A stretch of DNA of 64,000 nucleotides, taken from contig NZ_CP041372.2 of NCBI RefSeq assembly GCF_006965545.2, positions 1,488,001-1,552,000 on the forward strand. The letters are read 5' to 3'. The position numbers and the translations under genes were made by a program. Positions within the stretch are counted from its first letter, which is position 1. Every line of letters starts with the position of its first letter. Shown one piece after another: positions 1 through 8,127 of this stretch. This stretch comes from Paenalkalicoccus suaedae. Lineage in GTDB: Bacteria > Bacillota > Bacilli > Bacillales > Salisediminibacteriaceae. The notes below the pieces were generated by a model. That model searched no databases, was not told the DNA's origin, and saw only the letters and a list, made by a program, of their open reading frames with translations.

Positions 1-564
1 GGAATACTTCTCGGCATATCCCTCCCGTTATTTTACGTAGGACCATATTTACCAAGTTACTTTCTCCTTTACTATGCATTTGGCATGCACTTTTTCTTTC
101 CTATGCAGATGAGGAAATATCATGGGGCAGAGCATAAGGTGTTTAGTTACAAAGGTGTGGTAAGCTCGAGATATTTAGAGGAGATTAAAAAAGCAGATAT
201 ACGCAATCGGAACTGCTCTACAAATATTGTTGTTCTTTATTTTATTACGACATTAATACTTGTTATCGCTATGCTTATTTTTAGGGTTTCGGATCCTTTG
301 TTTTTTGCTAGCTATGCTGCACTGATAGCACTGCCGTTTATAAGTCCGTTTCTTCGCAAAAAACACCCATCTTCATTTATTAAATGGATACTTCAGCTAA
401 GTAGATATTTACAGGTTGCGGTTACAACAGCGGAGCCTGAAGACTCTCACTTAAAAGTTGCCATACGATCGTATAGAAGACTTGGATTTAAAGAGATGCC
501 GCATCGCGTTATTATCAAATCAACTCGTACATCTGACAAAAAGCCAACAAAAAAAGAGCCGTAG
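1..564 (+). CDS. DUF1385 family membrane protein, 3' part
   Basis: The reading frame is open from the first base, so the true start lies upstream; an internal ATG at 85 is probably not the start. The visible part resembles the C-terminal half of the DUF1385 family (B. subtilis YqhQ). It has the signature YHGAEHK just after a hydrophobic segment, an NRNCSTN stretch where the family usually has a conserved Cys, two further hydrophobic helices, and a TTAEPED...VAIRSYRRL tail like the family's C-terminus. It is an integral membrane protein of unknown biochemical role. In B. subtilis yqhQ sits next to yqhR; here yqhR is 22 kb away, so this may be a diverged paralogue. The stop codon lies inside the terminator stem. 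Confidence 0.7.
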   Translation, partial: GILLGISLPLFYVGPYLPSYFLLYYAFGMHFFFPMQMRKYHGAEHKVFSYKGVVSSRYLEEIKKADIRNRNCSTNIVVLYFITTLILVIAMLIFRVSDPLFFASYAALIALPFISPFLRKKHPSSFIKWILQLSRYLQVAVTTAEPEDSHLKVAIRSYRRLGFKEMPHRVIIKSTRTSDKKPTKKEP

Positions 565-576
565 GCTCTTTTTTTA
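549..576 (+). terminator. intrinsic terminator after DUF1385 gene
   Basis: The stem AAAGAGCC / GGCTCTTT has a 3-nt loop and is followed by a run of T. It overlaps the last codons and stop of the DUF1385 gene. Confidence 0.85.
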
Positions 577-590
577 AATGGTAACATTCC

Positions 591-776
591 TTACGCTACT
601 ACTCCGCCTCCGCCAGTGAAGATAATAGCGAATAGCGTGCGTACAGAAAACCAGCCGAACACAGCCACTGTGACAAATGCGAACCCAGCAGCAAAAAAGT
701 TTTTGGTTTTTACAGATACAATTAATCCTAGTAATGATAAAATGGTGATTGCAAGCGTAATCAATCCAAGAACCAT
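591..776 (-). CDS. yqgW: DUF2759 small membrane protein (YqgW-like)
   Basis: This 61-aa protein has two hydrophobic segments (about residues 3-24 and 29-54) joined by the short KTKNFFAAGF loop typical of the YqgW/DUF2759 family. Its function is unknown. An AAGGAGGG ribosome binding site (plus-strand ACCCTCCTT near 781-789) lies just upstream of the ATG. It converges with the DUF1385 gene and diverges from yqgX. Position beside yqgX and yqgY matches B. subtilis, which supports the call. Confidence 0.75.
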   Translation of the reverse strand: MVLGLITLAITILSLLGLIVSVKTKNFFAAGFAFVTVAVFGWFSVRTLFAIIFTGGGGVVA

Positions 777-1000
777 CTTTTACCCTCCTTGTAGCAGTAT
801 GAGATGACCTGAATAACCGGTCGTTTACATATAGCTGAATAATAAATTAGTATACCCATATTTATTTTACTTTTTTTTTAAATCCTTGTCGAGTCAATCT
901 AAAGAATAAGTGCAAAATTACCGATTCTTTTGTGACAACTTACAAAACGCTTTCATCACAATTGAACAAATATGTAACTTTACGAAAGGGTAGATTTGAA

Positions 1001-1639
1001 ATGAAGATATCAACGTTCCCATTAGGAGCTTTGCAAACAAACTGCTTTGTCGTTGAAAAAAACGAGCAGGCGGTAATCATTGATCCAGGTGGTGATGCAT
1101 CCATCTTAGTTAATTACTTTGCCAAGAGAAATGTAGAGGTACAAGCTATTTTACTTACTCATGCTCATTTTGACCACATTGGAGCTGTTGATGAAGTTAG
1201 TGAGTATTTTAAAGCACCTATTTATGTTCATAAACATGAAGTCGACTGGCTACGCCTCCCAGAAAAAAATGGATCAGGAGTCTTTCCAGGAATACCGGAG
1301 ATTCGCATTAAGAGGGAGGCAATCATGATCGACGGGGAACAGGAACTGACGATTGGTGAATTTACTTTCGAGCTTTATGAGACACCTGGACATTCACCTG
1401 GCAGTGTTTCGTATTATTTACCTGAAGAAAATACGATTATTTCTGGAGACGTGCTATTCCGAGGTGGGGTAGGAAGGACGGATCTTTTTGGTGGAGACCA
1501 CGACACATTAATGGATTCTATTCATGATAAAATGCTACAGCTACCAGATGAAACGATTGTAAAGAATGGGCACGGTCCTGACACGACGATCGGGGAAGAA
1601 AAAGAAACGAACCCGTTTATAAACGGATTTGGTTGGTAA
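1001..1639 (+). CDS. yqgX: MBL-fold metallo-hydrolase (YqgX, glyoxalase II-like)
   Basis: This 212-aa protein belongs to the metallo-beta-lactamase fold, glyoxalase II-like group. The metal-binding motif THAHFDH sits near residue 60. Later ligands are in ETPGHSPGS, the GD of ISGDVLFRGGVGRTD, and NGHG near the C-terminus. A hydrolytic role on a thioester such as S-lactoyl-bacillithiol is plausible for this family but is not shown by sequence. The start at 1001 follows a GAAAGGG site and gives the family's usual length; an upstream in-frame codon at 932 lacks a good site and would add unconserved residues. Confidence 0.85.
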   Translation: MKISTFPLGALQTNCFVVEKNEQAVIIDPGGDASILVNYFAKRNVEVQAILLTHAHFDHIGAVDEVSEYFKAPIYVHKHEVDWLRLPEKNGSGVFPGIPEIRIKREAIMIDGEQELTIGEFTFELYETPGHSPGSVSYYLPEENTIISGDVLFRGGVGRTDLFGGDHDTLMDSIHDKMLQLPDETIVKNGHGPDTTIGEEKETNPFINGFGW

Positions 1640-1648
1640 TAATGAAAA

Positions 1649-1680
1649 GAGGGATATCTCCTAGTGGAGATATCCCTCAA
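1649..1680. terminator. bidirectional hairpin between yqgX and yqgY
   Basis: A perfect 13-bp stem GAGGGATATCTCC / GGAGATATCCCTC with a TAGT loop lies between convergent genes. T-rich flanks are short on both sides. Confidence 0.8.
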
Positions 1681-1688
1681 CGTTTAAA

Positions 1689-1931
1689 TTAATGTCCAAA
1701 GCTCGGCTGCATGATAAACGTTGTGTAATAAGTGAAACCAACCATAAAGACTGTTAGATACGCACCAAATATATAAATATAAGCACGCTCAGAGAGTTTT
1801 AAATAGCTGAGTGCAACAAAAATGCCAGTTTGTGCAAAGAACAAAATTGATGCCTCTACCATGTCACCGACTAGGAATAGTACAGCAAAAATTCCAGTCC
1901 AGAATCCAAGAACTCGGTACATGCGCTCCAT
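1689..1931 (-). CDS. yqgY: DUF2626 small membrane protein (YqgY-like)
   Basis: This 80-aa hydrophobic protein has about three membrane segments and the motifs MERMYRVLGFWTGIFAVLF and KLSERAYIYIFGAYL, which match the DUF2626 family (B. subtilis YqgY). Its function is unknown. Its position immediately after yqgX agrees with B. subtilis. A GGAGGGG site precedes the ATG on the minus strand (plus-strand CCCCTCCTT near 1937-1945). Confidence 0.8.
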   Translation of the reverse strand: MERMYRVLGFWTGIFAVLFLVGDMVEASILFFAQTGIFVALSYLKLSERAYIYIFGAYLTVFMVGFTYYTTFIMQPSFGH

Positions 1932-2163
1932 GACTTACCCCTCCTTTTATATGTAGCTAACTTAATATGAACGAAAGTAAGTTCACTTTATTATAAAGTA
2001 ATAATTGTATGTTTGTAAATAGCAGATGGAAAGGGATACATGAAAATTGGTACCGAAGGTGGAATTTTGGAAAGAAAAGTGGTTTAATTAATAGATATAA
2101 AAGGAATTACAAAGCTGTATACAGAAAAAAAGTTGATTTATGTGACTTGAGGAGGATGTTCAA

Positions 2164-2613
2164 ATGAGTAAAATGGATACGAAAGACTTTGTTATTGGTG
2201 CAGTTGTTGGGAGCTTAGTAGGTGCTGCTGCAGCTATGCTATTCGCTCCTAAATCAGGTAGAGAGCTTCGTACGGACATTAACGATCGCGCAACATCAGC
2301 GAAAGATAAGACAGTAGAATGGACGAATACAGCGAAAGAAAAAGGAAATGAATACACGCAGTTAGCGAAAGAAAAAACAGATGAGTGGTCTAAAGAAGCG
2401 AAGAGCCAGTGGGATAATCTAGCCGAAAAGACAAGCTCTCTAGCTAACAAGGCATCTGATGCAGGTGAAGACTTAGCATCAGACGTTAAGGACATTATGG
2501 AAGAAGAGAAGCAAGAAGGAAAAAAGCTTGCTCAACAAGTTGTGGAAGAAATTGAAGCTACAAAAGAACGTTTAAAAAATGACGTTGAAGAAGCAAAAAA
2601 AGAAAATAAGTAA
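2164..2613 (+). CDS. ytxH: YtxH domain-containing protein
   Basis: This 149-aa protein has an N-terminal hydrophobic glycine/alanine helix (residues about 8-28, DFVIGAVVGSLVGAAAAMLF) followed by FAPKSGRELR, the YtxH family signature. The rest is a long, highly charged, Lys/Glu-rich predicted coiled coil. Members are often general-stress proteins; molecular function is unknown. A GAGGAGG site lies upstream. GTTTAA at 2082-2087 with a loosely GGGTAT-like AGGAAT at 2102-2107 could be a sigma-B-type promoter, but the -10 match is poor. Confidence 0.8.
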   Translation: MSKMDTKDFVIGAVVGSLVGAAAAMLFAPKSGRELRTDINDRATSAKDKTVEWTNTAKEKGNEYTQLAKEKTDEWSKEAKSQWDNLAEKTSSLANKASDAGEDLASDVKDIMEEEKQEGKKLAQQVVEEIEATKERLKNDVEEAKKENK

Positions 2614-2623
2614 TTGTTTAGAA

Positions 2624-2651
2624 GGTCGGGACTTTCCCGATCTTTTTTTTT
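2624..2651 (+). terminator. intrinsic terminator after ytxH
   Basis: The stem GGTCGGGA / TCCCGATC is followed by nine T residues. Confidence 0.85.
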
Positions 2652-2747
2652 GTGACAAAAAATCGAAAACTTTTTTTAAGAATTAAAAGGAGATTTCATT
2701 CTCGAAGACGAATATATGTTCTAAGCAGCGAAGAAAGGATGTGGTGA

Positions 2748-3830
2748 ATGGATATAGTAGCTAAAACAAATCAACTGTTACACTCTGCGGTAGAAGTAAG
2801 GGCTTCTGATATTCACATTGTTCCTGACGATAAGCGTATCGTCGTCAAATTCCGAATTGATGGAACAATGATGGAAGCAATGCGGTTACCACTATTTACT
2901 GGTAGAAAGCTCATCTCACACTTAAAGTTTGTTTCAGGGATGGAAGTCGGAGAAAGGAGAAGGCCTCAAAATAAACGATTAGATATGACGATCGCGAATC
3001 AAAAAATCTCGATTCGTGTATCAAGCTTTCCGTCTACACACATGGAGACACTTGTACTAAGACTTTTTCCAGAAAAACAATCCGAAGAAATTCGAAAGCT
3101 CGCACTTTTTCCCGCGCAAGCGGCCCACTTACAGAAATTGATACATAGCCCTCACGGATTAATCCTCATTTGCGGACCAACTGGTGCCGGAAAAACAACT
3201 ACTCTTTATTCCTTATTACACGATAGAAAGCAAAGTAACGAAAATATTATTACACTTGAAGATCCTGTTGAGAGTCCTCAACAAGGCTTTTTACAAATGG
3301 AAATTAACGAACGTGCTGGTGTCACCTATACGACAGGGTTAAAAAGTCTTTTAAGACACGATCCTGATCTTATTATGATAGGTGAGATTAGAGATAGGGA
3401 GACAGCAGAAATTGCCATCAGTGCGGCACTAACAGGACACCTCGTTGTCTCAAGCTTGCATAGCGCTACAGCAGGTGGAGCATTCAAACGAATGTTAGAT
3501 CTTGGAGTCGATTTGTCAGACCTTCAGGAGGTACTTCGTGGCGTTGTAGCACAGAAGCTCGTAGAATTAGTCTGTCCATATTGCAAAACTACTTGCTCTT
3601 TGCACTGTAAAAAGCAGAGAAAGAAGAGGAGAGCTGCTTTATATGAAATAGTGATGGAAGAAGAACTCTCACGTGCGTTCCATAGCATTGAAAATAATCG
3701 ATCGTACCACGCTGACATATCGCTTCGCGATCTATATAGAAAAGGGGTGGCACTTGGATTTATTCCGATTATAAAGGAGTATGAGTATGCTGGTGCCTTG
3801 CTAGATGAAACGCGTATTTCGATCGGATGA
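2748..3830 (+). CDS. comGA: competence traffic ATPase ComGA
   Basis: This 360-aa protein is a type II secretion/type IV pilus assembly ATPase (GspE/PilB family) that powers the competence pseudopilus for DNA uptake. It shows the N-terminal ASDIHI element, Walker A GPTGAGKTTT (near residue 143), the Asp box ITLEDPVE, Walker B-like LIMIGEIRD and a His-containing ALTGHLVVSSLH element. A C-terminal VCPYC site suggests partial retention of the family's zinc motif, with a further Cys pair (CSLHC) downstream. It is the first gene of comG and overlaps comGB by 26 bp. Clear ComK boxes were not identified in the short upstream gap. Confidence 0.95.
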   Translation: MDIVAKTNQLLHSAVEVRASDIHIVPDDKRIVVKFRIDGTMMEAMRLPLFTGRKLISHLKFVSGMEVGERRRPQNKRLDMTIANQKISIRVSSFPSTHMETLVLRLFPEKQSEEIRKLALFPAQAAHLQKLIHSPHGLILICGPTGAGKTTTLYSLLHDRKQSNENIITLEDPVESPQQGFLQMEINERAGVTYTTGLKSLLRHDPDLIMIGEIRDRETAEIAISAALTGHLVVSSLHSATAGGAFKRMLDLGVDLSDLQEVLRGVVAQKLVELVCPYCKTTCSLHCKKQRKKRRAALYEIVMEEELSRAFHSIENNRSYHADISLRDLYRKGVALGFIPIIKEYEYAGALLDETRISIG

Positions 3831-4827
3831 AGACCGAGCTAGCTTTCTGATCCAACTTTCTGATTTGTTGAAAGATGGTTACCCACTTCTCGATGCTTTA
3901 ACCCTTTATCAAGCTTTTGTAAAAGATCGAGAAAAGGACTGGATAGAAGACGTAAAAAAGCTATTAACAGAAGGGGATCTTTTAAGTGATGGGTTAGAAG
4001 CAGCAGGATATTCTAAAGATATTAGAAACTACCTTCAAACTATCGAGAAATACGGAGATTTACAAGTAGGTCTCGAACGAACAGGTACGTTACTCCAAAA
4101 AAGAGCATCTATGCAAAAACAACTTAAATCCATTTTAGTGTATCCTTTTATGCTTTTTATTGGTGTCGTCTTATTAGGTACTGTGTTAATGGAAGGAATT
4201 TTGCCCCAGTTCGCGCTGTTTTATGAATCAATGGGTCATGAGCTTCCATTCTTCACTCAAATAGCGATTATCTTTATAAATTGGTTCCGGCTCCCTATCT
4301 TTCTTATTGTTGTTGGTAGCGCAGTCAGTTTTCTTATTTGGTTTAAAAGAAAGCCTGTATCTGAACAGGTTAATGTTATGATCAATATTCCGTTTATCTC
4401 TCTTTATTTGAAGCAGCTGTTAACCTATTACTTCGCTGCGCAGCTTGCTCCAATGCTTCAGAACGGACTATCGTTACAGGACTCTTTGTGCATTATGTCA
4501 GAAGAATCTAAGCTAGTATTTTTTCAACTTGAAGCGAGCTCTTTATTGGAATATTTGAAGGATGGAGAGGACTTTCCTGCTCTATTGGCTTCTAAAAGAC
4601 ACTTCATACCACAGCTTGCTCTTGTTGTGAGCTTCGGCGAGAAGAAAGGGGAACTTGCAAATGAACTGGATACGTTTGCGCAATTTTTATTTACAAAAAT
4701 GTATGAGCGCACGTATTCGCTAATGAAATTAATTCAGCCCGTATTCTTTTGCCTAGTAGGGCTACTTGTTATCACGCTCTTTTTATCAATGATGCTCCCT
4801 GTATTTTCATTATTAGATGAATGGTAG
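3805..4827 (+). CDS. comGB: competence inner-membrane protein ComGB
   Basis: This 340-aa protein belongs to the GspF/PilC family, the polytopic membrane platform for pseudopilus assembly. It has two similar cytoplasmic halves. Hydrophobic segments lie near residues 112-135, 155-175 and 310-335. The GEKKGEL motif in the second half is characteristic of the family. Start and stop overlap comGA and the comGC leader, as expected for a tightly packed competence operon. Confidence 0.92.
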   Translation: MKRVFRSDEDRASFLIQLSDLLKDGYPLLDALTLYQAFVKDREKDWIEDVKKLLTEGDLLSDGLEAAGYSKDIRNYLQTIEKYGDLQVGLERTGTLLQKRASMQKQLKSILVYPFMLFIGVVLLGTVLMEGILPQFALFYESMGHELPFFTQIAIIFINWFRLPIFLIVVGSAVSFLIWFKRKPVSEQVNVMINIPFISLYLKQLLTYYFAAQLAPMLQNGLSLQDSLCIMSEESKLVFFQLEASSLLEYLKDGEDFPALLASKRHFIPQLALVVSFGEKKGELANELDTFAQFLFTKMYERTYSLMKLIQPVFFCLVGLLVITLFLSMMLPVFSLLDEW

Positions 4828-4837
4828 GAGGATAAAG

Positions 4838-5155
4838 ATGAAAAAAAGGAGACTTATTCAACATCAAAAAGGGTTTACTCTTATCGAGATGATGATTGTA
4901 TTAGTAATCATCTCCATACTATTGCTTGTATTTATACCTAATTTAACAAAAAATCAAGAGGTCGCGTCAGGGAAAGGCTGTGAGGCGACACTAGATTTAG
5001 CTAATGCTCAACTACTTGCATATGAAATTGACCACGGAACGAAAGCAAGCTCCATTGACTCGCTAGTGCCTACCTATATGGAGAGAGCAACGTGTCCTGA
5101 TGGATCTGATATTCGTTTAGTAAATGGAATGGCTCAGACTAGTGGTGAAAACTGA
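4838..5155 (+). CDS. comGC: major competence pseudopilin ComGC
   Basis: This 105-aa type IV pilin-like protein is the main subunit of the DNA-uptake pseudopilus. The class III leader ends in QKG|FTLIEMMIVLVI with the conserved Glu at position +5, so ComC should cleave after Gly. Two Cys (KGC and ATC) are well placed for the intramolecular disulfide known in ComGC. The ATG at 4838 follows TAGGAGG; an ATG at 4817 inside comGB is less likely. Confidence 0.93.
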   Translation: MKKRRLIQHQKGFTLIEMMIVLVIISILLLVFIPNLTKNQEVASGKGCEATLDLANAQLLAYEIDHGTKASSIDSLVPTYMERATCPDGSDIRLVNGMAQTSGEN

Positions 5156-5576
5156 ACAAGGTTATTTATTATGGGAGACCTTAATCGCTTTATTTATCAC
5201 AGCACTCGTTTCCTTAATTTGTATTGCCTCAACGCAAGCTTTGACTACTAGTGTACAAAAAAATCATACAGAAACACTTCTTACAAGCGACTTATTGTAC
5301 TACCAGTATCTAGCGAAATCAGTCAATCAATCGCACCGGTTTATTTTCCAACCAGTTGGAGGCTACGATGTTTACCGTTTAAACACTCGCGTCCATTCTC
5401 GTCGTTTAGGGGAAAAGACTCGCTTCCAACCGGGATCATTAGGAATTACAGAGCTACAGTTTACAAATCAAGGAACGATTACACGCCCTGGATCTATTCG
5501 CGTTACCGATGTAGATCAAGTGCGCATCCTTATGTTTCAGCTAGGAAGTGGGAGGTTTTATTTTGCGCCACTCTGA
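5124..5576 (+). CDS. comGD: minor competence pseudopilin ComGD
   Basis: This protein of up to 150 aa has the prepilin leader EQG|YLLWETLIALF, with Glu at +5 and a 20-residue hydrophobic helix. It is a minor pseudopilin that helps nucleate the competence pseudopilus. The frame overlaps comGC by 32 bp. The exact start is unsure: ATG at 5124 or GTG at 5142/5145 are possible, and translational coupling to comGC is likely because no strong ribosome site is present. Confidence 0.85.
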   Translation: MEWLRLVVKTEQGYLLWETLIALFITALVSLICIASTQALTTSVQKNHTETLLTSDLLYYQYLAKSVNQSHRFIFQPVGGYDVYRLNTRVHSRRLGEKTRFQPGSLGITELQFTNQGTITRPGSIRVTDVDQVRILMFQLGSGRFYFAPL

Positions 5577-5832
5577 AAAAGGTAGCCTTATGCTAGAAGT
5601 GATGATTGCACTATTCATTCTCATCACTCTTATAAACGTGTTTGCTCATATTTATGCGATGACGACTTCCAATCGACTTCTAATTAGAGAGGAATGGATG
5701 ACGTATCAAGAATTAAAAGGGGATAATGCGCATGGTCAATATACGCGTGTTCAGTCGCCAATATTAACAGAGAGGTGTGTGGAGCATAAACACAAATCTG
5801 TTTGCTTACCTGCATCTGTTACTCTCAAATAG
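5563..5832 (+). CDS. comGE: minor competence pseudopilin ComGE
   Basis: This small protein of about 89 aa has the leader EKG|SLMLEVMIALFIL (Glu at +5) and one membrane helix. A TTG start at 5563 is preferred because GGGAGG ends 7 nt before it; a GTG at 5548 would place the ribosome site inside the gene. It overlaps the end of comGD. Two Cys residues near the C-terminus may form a disulfide. Assignment rests on operon order and pseudopilin features. Confidence 0.8.
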   Translation: MRHSEKGSLMLEVMIALFILITLINVFAHIYAMTTSNRLLIREEWMTYQELKGDNAHGQYTRVQSPILTERCVEHKHKSVCLPASVTLK

Positions 5833-6241
5833 AGGGGTAACTCTACTTCAAAGTTTAGTTGCACTAGCTCTATTTATGCTCTTTATTCCTTTAACACTAG
5901 CGTTACTTTCCACCTATTCAAAAGCAACATCAAATCAAGTTACGACTCATCAAGAGTCCGTGTTATTTATCGATCAACTAGAGAAAGAAGTGAGAGAAAG
6001 TGATACGTATGTGCTAAGACCTCGAGAAATTGAGATGACAAAAAATGGTCAACGAATTCGTTATCAGCTTTATCAGAGTAGAATCAGAAGACAAGTCAAT
6101 CAAGCTGGGCATGAAATTGTCCTCCAAAACGTTGATTCGATCGCTTACTCTCTTCATCCAAAAGGTATAACTATATTCATACAATCAGGAACGTACAGTG
6201 CATCTTATCTTCTTCTTACGAAGGTGTACTTTGACTCATGA
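5777..6241 (+). CDS. comGF: competence protein ComGF
   Basis: This protein of up to 154 aa is in the sixth comG position. The prepilin-like N-terminus SNRG|VTLLQSLVALALFML carries Gln, not Glu, at +5. The remainder is a beta-rich extracytoplasmic domain with the RQVNQAGHEIVLQNV segment typical of ComGF. The start is uncertain: GTG at 5777 is used here but sits too close to an AGAGG site, and an internal start is possible. It overlaps comGE by 56 bp and comGG by 4 bp (ATGA). Confidence 0.8.
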   Translation: MWSINTNLFAYLHLLLSNRGVTLLQSLVALALFMLFIPLTLALLSTYSKATSNQVTTHQESVLFIDQLEKEVRESDTYVLRPREIEMTKNGQRIRYQLYQSRIRRQVNQAGHEIVLQNVDSIAYSLHPKGITIFIQSGTYSASYLLLTKVYFDS

Positions 6242-6612
6242 GGAATCAACAAGGGAGTTCATTGTTATTTAGTATGTTATTAGTCATTCTCTTTACGGCG
6301 GTCATTTCAACCTTAATCCTTCATTATGAATCAGAGAAGCGTTTTTTTAAGCTCGCATCTGATCAAACCTATTTAGATCAACTCCTGATAGTTGCTAGTA
6401 AGGAAGCGTTAATAGAAATGGATCGTTTAGGTGATTCTTTCGAAACCACTGTCTCTGATAACTCCATTACTATACACGTATCTGCAGTTATAGATGGGGG
6501 AAATGCCTCGATCGTAGTTAGCGTCTCAAAAAATCCATATGCAAAAGAGGCGATTATTCTTTATAATGTGGAGACAAAGACAATATTGACTTGGTCGGAG
6601 AGGATGCAATAA
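6238..6612 (+). CDS. comGG: competence protein ComGG
   Basis: This 124-aa protein closes the comG pseudopilus gene set. It has a short leader RNQQG|SSLLFSMLLVILF without the +5 Glu, a single membrane helix and a small soluble domain. The ATG overlaps the comGF stop (ATGA). ComGG is the most divergent pseudopilin, so the call relies mainly on operon position. Confidence 0.75.
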   Translation: MRNQQGSSLLFSMLLVILFTAVISTLILHYESEKRFFKLASDQTYLDQLLIVASKEALIEMDRLGDSFETTVSDNSITIHVSAVIDGGNASIVVSVSKNPYAKEAIILYNVETKTILTWSERMQ

Positions 6613-6614
6613 CG

Positions 6615-7112
6615 TTGCAAACAATAGTGCTAATTGGATTCATGGGTGCTGGCAAGACGACAATAGGAAAGCTCCTGGCAGATAAAACAGGAGTACACTT
6701 TACTGATCTTGATCAATACATAGAGAAGCAGGCTGGCAAAACGATTAAAGATATTTTTAAAGATAGTGGGGAAGCGGAGTTTCGAAGGTTAGAAAGTGCT
6801 GCGCTTAAAGATCTCCTAAGTAGGGGTGGCATCATTTCAACTGGAGGAGGAGTGGTCGAGAATAAGAAAAACGTCGAGGAAATGCTCATGCATGCCTTTG
6901 TAATTTATCTTCATGCTGACTTTGAAACGCTATACGAACGTATTAAACAAGATACGGCGCGCCCACTAGCATCTTTAGATAAAGAGTTGCTACAAAAGCG
7001 GTATACGAACCGCTTACCTCTTTACAACCAAGCTCATGCTAGGATTGATACGGCTGATCAATCAGAAGAACAATCGGTTGAATTAGTTTTATCAGAGCTT
7101 AATAACGCATAA
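6615..7112 (+). CDS. aroK: shikimate kinase
   Basis: This 165-aa enzyme phosphorylates shikimate in aromatic amino acid biosynthesis. Visible motifs are the P-loop GFMGAGKTT (residues 8-16), FTDLDQYIE, the substrate-binding Arg in EAEFRRLE, STGGGVV, and the lid-region TARPL. A TTG start at 6615 is chosen because GGAGAGGA (6597-6604) lies 10 nt upstream, inside the end of comGG; a TTG at 6591 has no site. It appears cotranscribed with comG, so housekeeping aro expression may also need its own promoter, which was not identified. Confidence 0.9.
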   Translation: MQTIVLIGFMGAGKTTIGKLLADKTGVHFTDLDQYIEKQAGKTIKDIFKDSGEAEFRRLESAALKDLLSRGGIISTGGGVVENKKNVEEMLMHAFVIYLHADFETLYERIKQDTARPLASLDKELLQKRYTNRLPLYNQAHARIDTADQSEEQSVELVLSELNNA

Positions 7113-7162
7113 GGGGTTTAAATACTCAAAATGTGCACATCCTATAGGTGGAGGTGCACAAC

Positions 7163-7300
7163 ATGAAAACAGATGAATATGTGCGGTACGTAACAACTTG
7201 GGCGATGAAGCCCAAAAAAAGGACTCATCGTCCACTAGCTTTTCACTTATTTGGATTTATACCAATGGCTATTCGATTATTATTTTCAAGACATAAATAA
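7163..7300 (+). CDS. yqzE: YqzE family small protein
   Basis: This short gene encodes 45 aa starting MKTDEYVRYVTTWAMKPKK and ending in FGFIPMAIRLLFSRHK. The N-terminal MKT(N/D)(D/E)YV and the FG-(M/F)-(I/V)P-x-(S/A)IR-hydrophobic-FK-like tail match YqzE, which accompanies comG in B. subtilis. A GGTGGAGGTG ribosome site precedes the ATG. The 50-bp gap after aroK suggests continuation of the same transcript. Function is unknown. Confidence 0.75.
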   Translation: MKTDEYVRYVTTWAMKPKKRTHRPLAFHLFGFIPMAIRLLFSRHK

Positions 7301-7334
7301 GAGCGGCTTCCTCAACTAGAGGAGTCGCTCTTAT
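7299..7334. terminator. hairpin between yqzE and yqhG
   Basis: An imperfect stem AAGAGCG...TTCCTC / GAGGAG...CGCTCTT lies between convergent genes. The T-run is short in both directions, so efficiency is uncertain. Confidence 0.6.
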
Positions 7335-7341
7335 AGTTAGA

Positions 7342-8127
7342 CTAGAAGGTCAGTAATGATCGGTCTTTTAAGTAAATGACAGCCGTTTGAATCGTTTTTA
7401 GCTCAATTATTGGAGTATACCTTGATTCGATTTCCTTTTCTTTCTTTTTAAAATAGTTTGGTTCAAACGCCTCTTTCACATGATGTAATAACTGGAGCTC
7501 TTTATCCCTTTCTTTTAGCGCATGGAAAGCCCAATCAGTTGATTCTTGCTGAAGTTGCTCTAAAAGGCGAGCGTGAACGCGTTTCACTGCGGAAGGATAC
7601 TTAATGATTGGGTTTAATGTGTAATGATAGTTAGAAAGTGATTCTTTTAACGCTCGGCCACTTACTTTATGCATCATGTTTTCGTGCATTTCTCCAGAAT
7701 GAAGCTGAATGCCTACCGAATACGTGCGCTCAGCACGATTTTGACATTGATAACTAATCTGACCATTAACTAAAAGCCATGGGATAAGCGGAGTAGGCTC
7801 TGTTGCTTGTGTTTGTTCATAAAAAATACCTAATGAACCATGCTTTACAGCTTCATTTTCTAACTGCTTTACTCGCAATCCAGCATGTTCCACATATTCA
7901 TTATCAGGTCCACGAGCTAGCGTTTGATCTGTATGGAAATAACGCGTCATAGGAACACCTTTCAGACCGATTTTTTCACGGTAATGCCAATAGAAAGGTC
8001 GATTCATAAGCTTTTTGTCCTCTGCTTCTGATAACTGAACCTTAATACCTTGTGCATCTCGCTCGCACAAACAATCGTACGCATGAAAATAGCGATGGAT
8101 AAAATCTAGCAGGTTAGTTTGCGTCAT
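7342..8127 (-). CDS. yqhG: YqhG family protein
   Basis: This 261-aa soluble protein matches the YqhG family of unknown function. The N-terminus has the (L/F)HRYF.AYDC...E pattern, and a WHYREKIGLKG-(V/T)PMTRYF stretch lies near residue 48. It overlaps the end of yqhH by 14 bp and is probably translated from the same message. The pairing of yqhG with the yqhH helicase is conserved in Bacillus and suggests joint function in nucleic-acid handling, which is inference. Confidence 0.8.
   Translation of the reverse strand: MTQTNLLDFIHRYFHAYDCLCERDAQGIKVQLSEAEDKKLMNRPFYWHYREKIGLKGVPMTRYFHTDQTLARGPDNEYVEHAGLRVKQLENEAVKHGSLGIFYEQTQATEPTPLIPWLLVNGQISYQCQNRAERTYSVGIQLHSGEMHENMMHKVSGRALKESLSNYHYTLNPIIKYPSAVKRVHARLLEQLQQESTDWAFHALKERDKELQLLHHVKEAFEPNYFKKKEKEIESRYTPIIELKTIQTAVIYLKDRSLLTF

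Noticed and set aside
2082-2107. Sigma-B promoter before ytxH
   Set aside because: GTTTAA is good but the -10 (AGGAAT) is too far from GGGTAT to list as a feature.
2652-2747. ComK boxes before comGA
   Set aside because: A- and T-runs are present but no pair fits AAAA-N5-TTTT with standard spacing.
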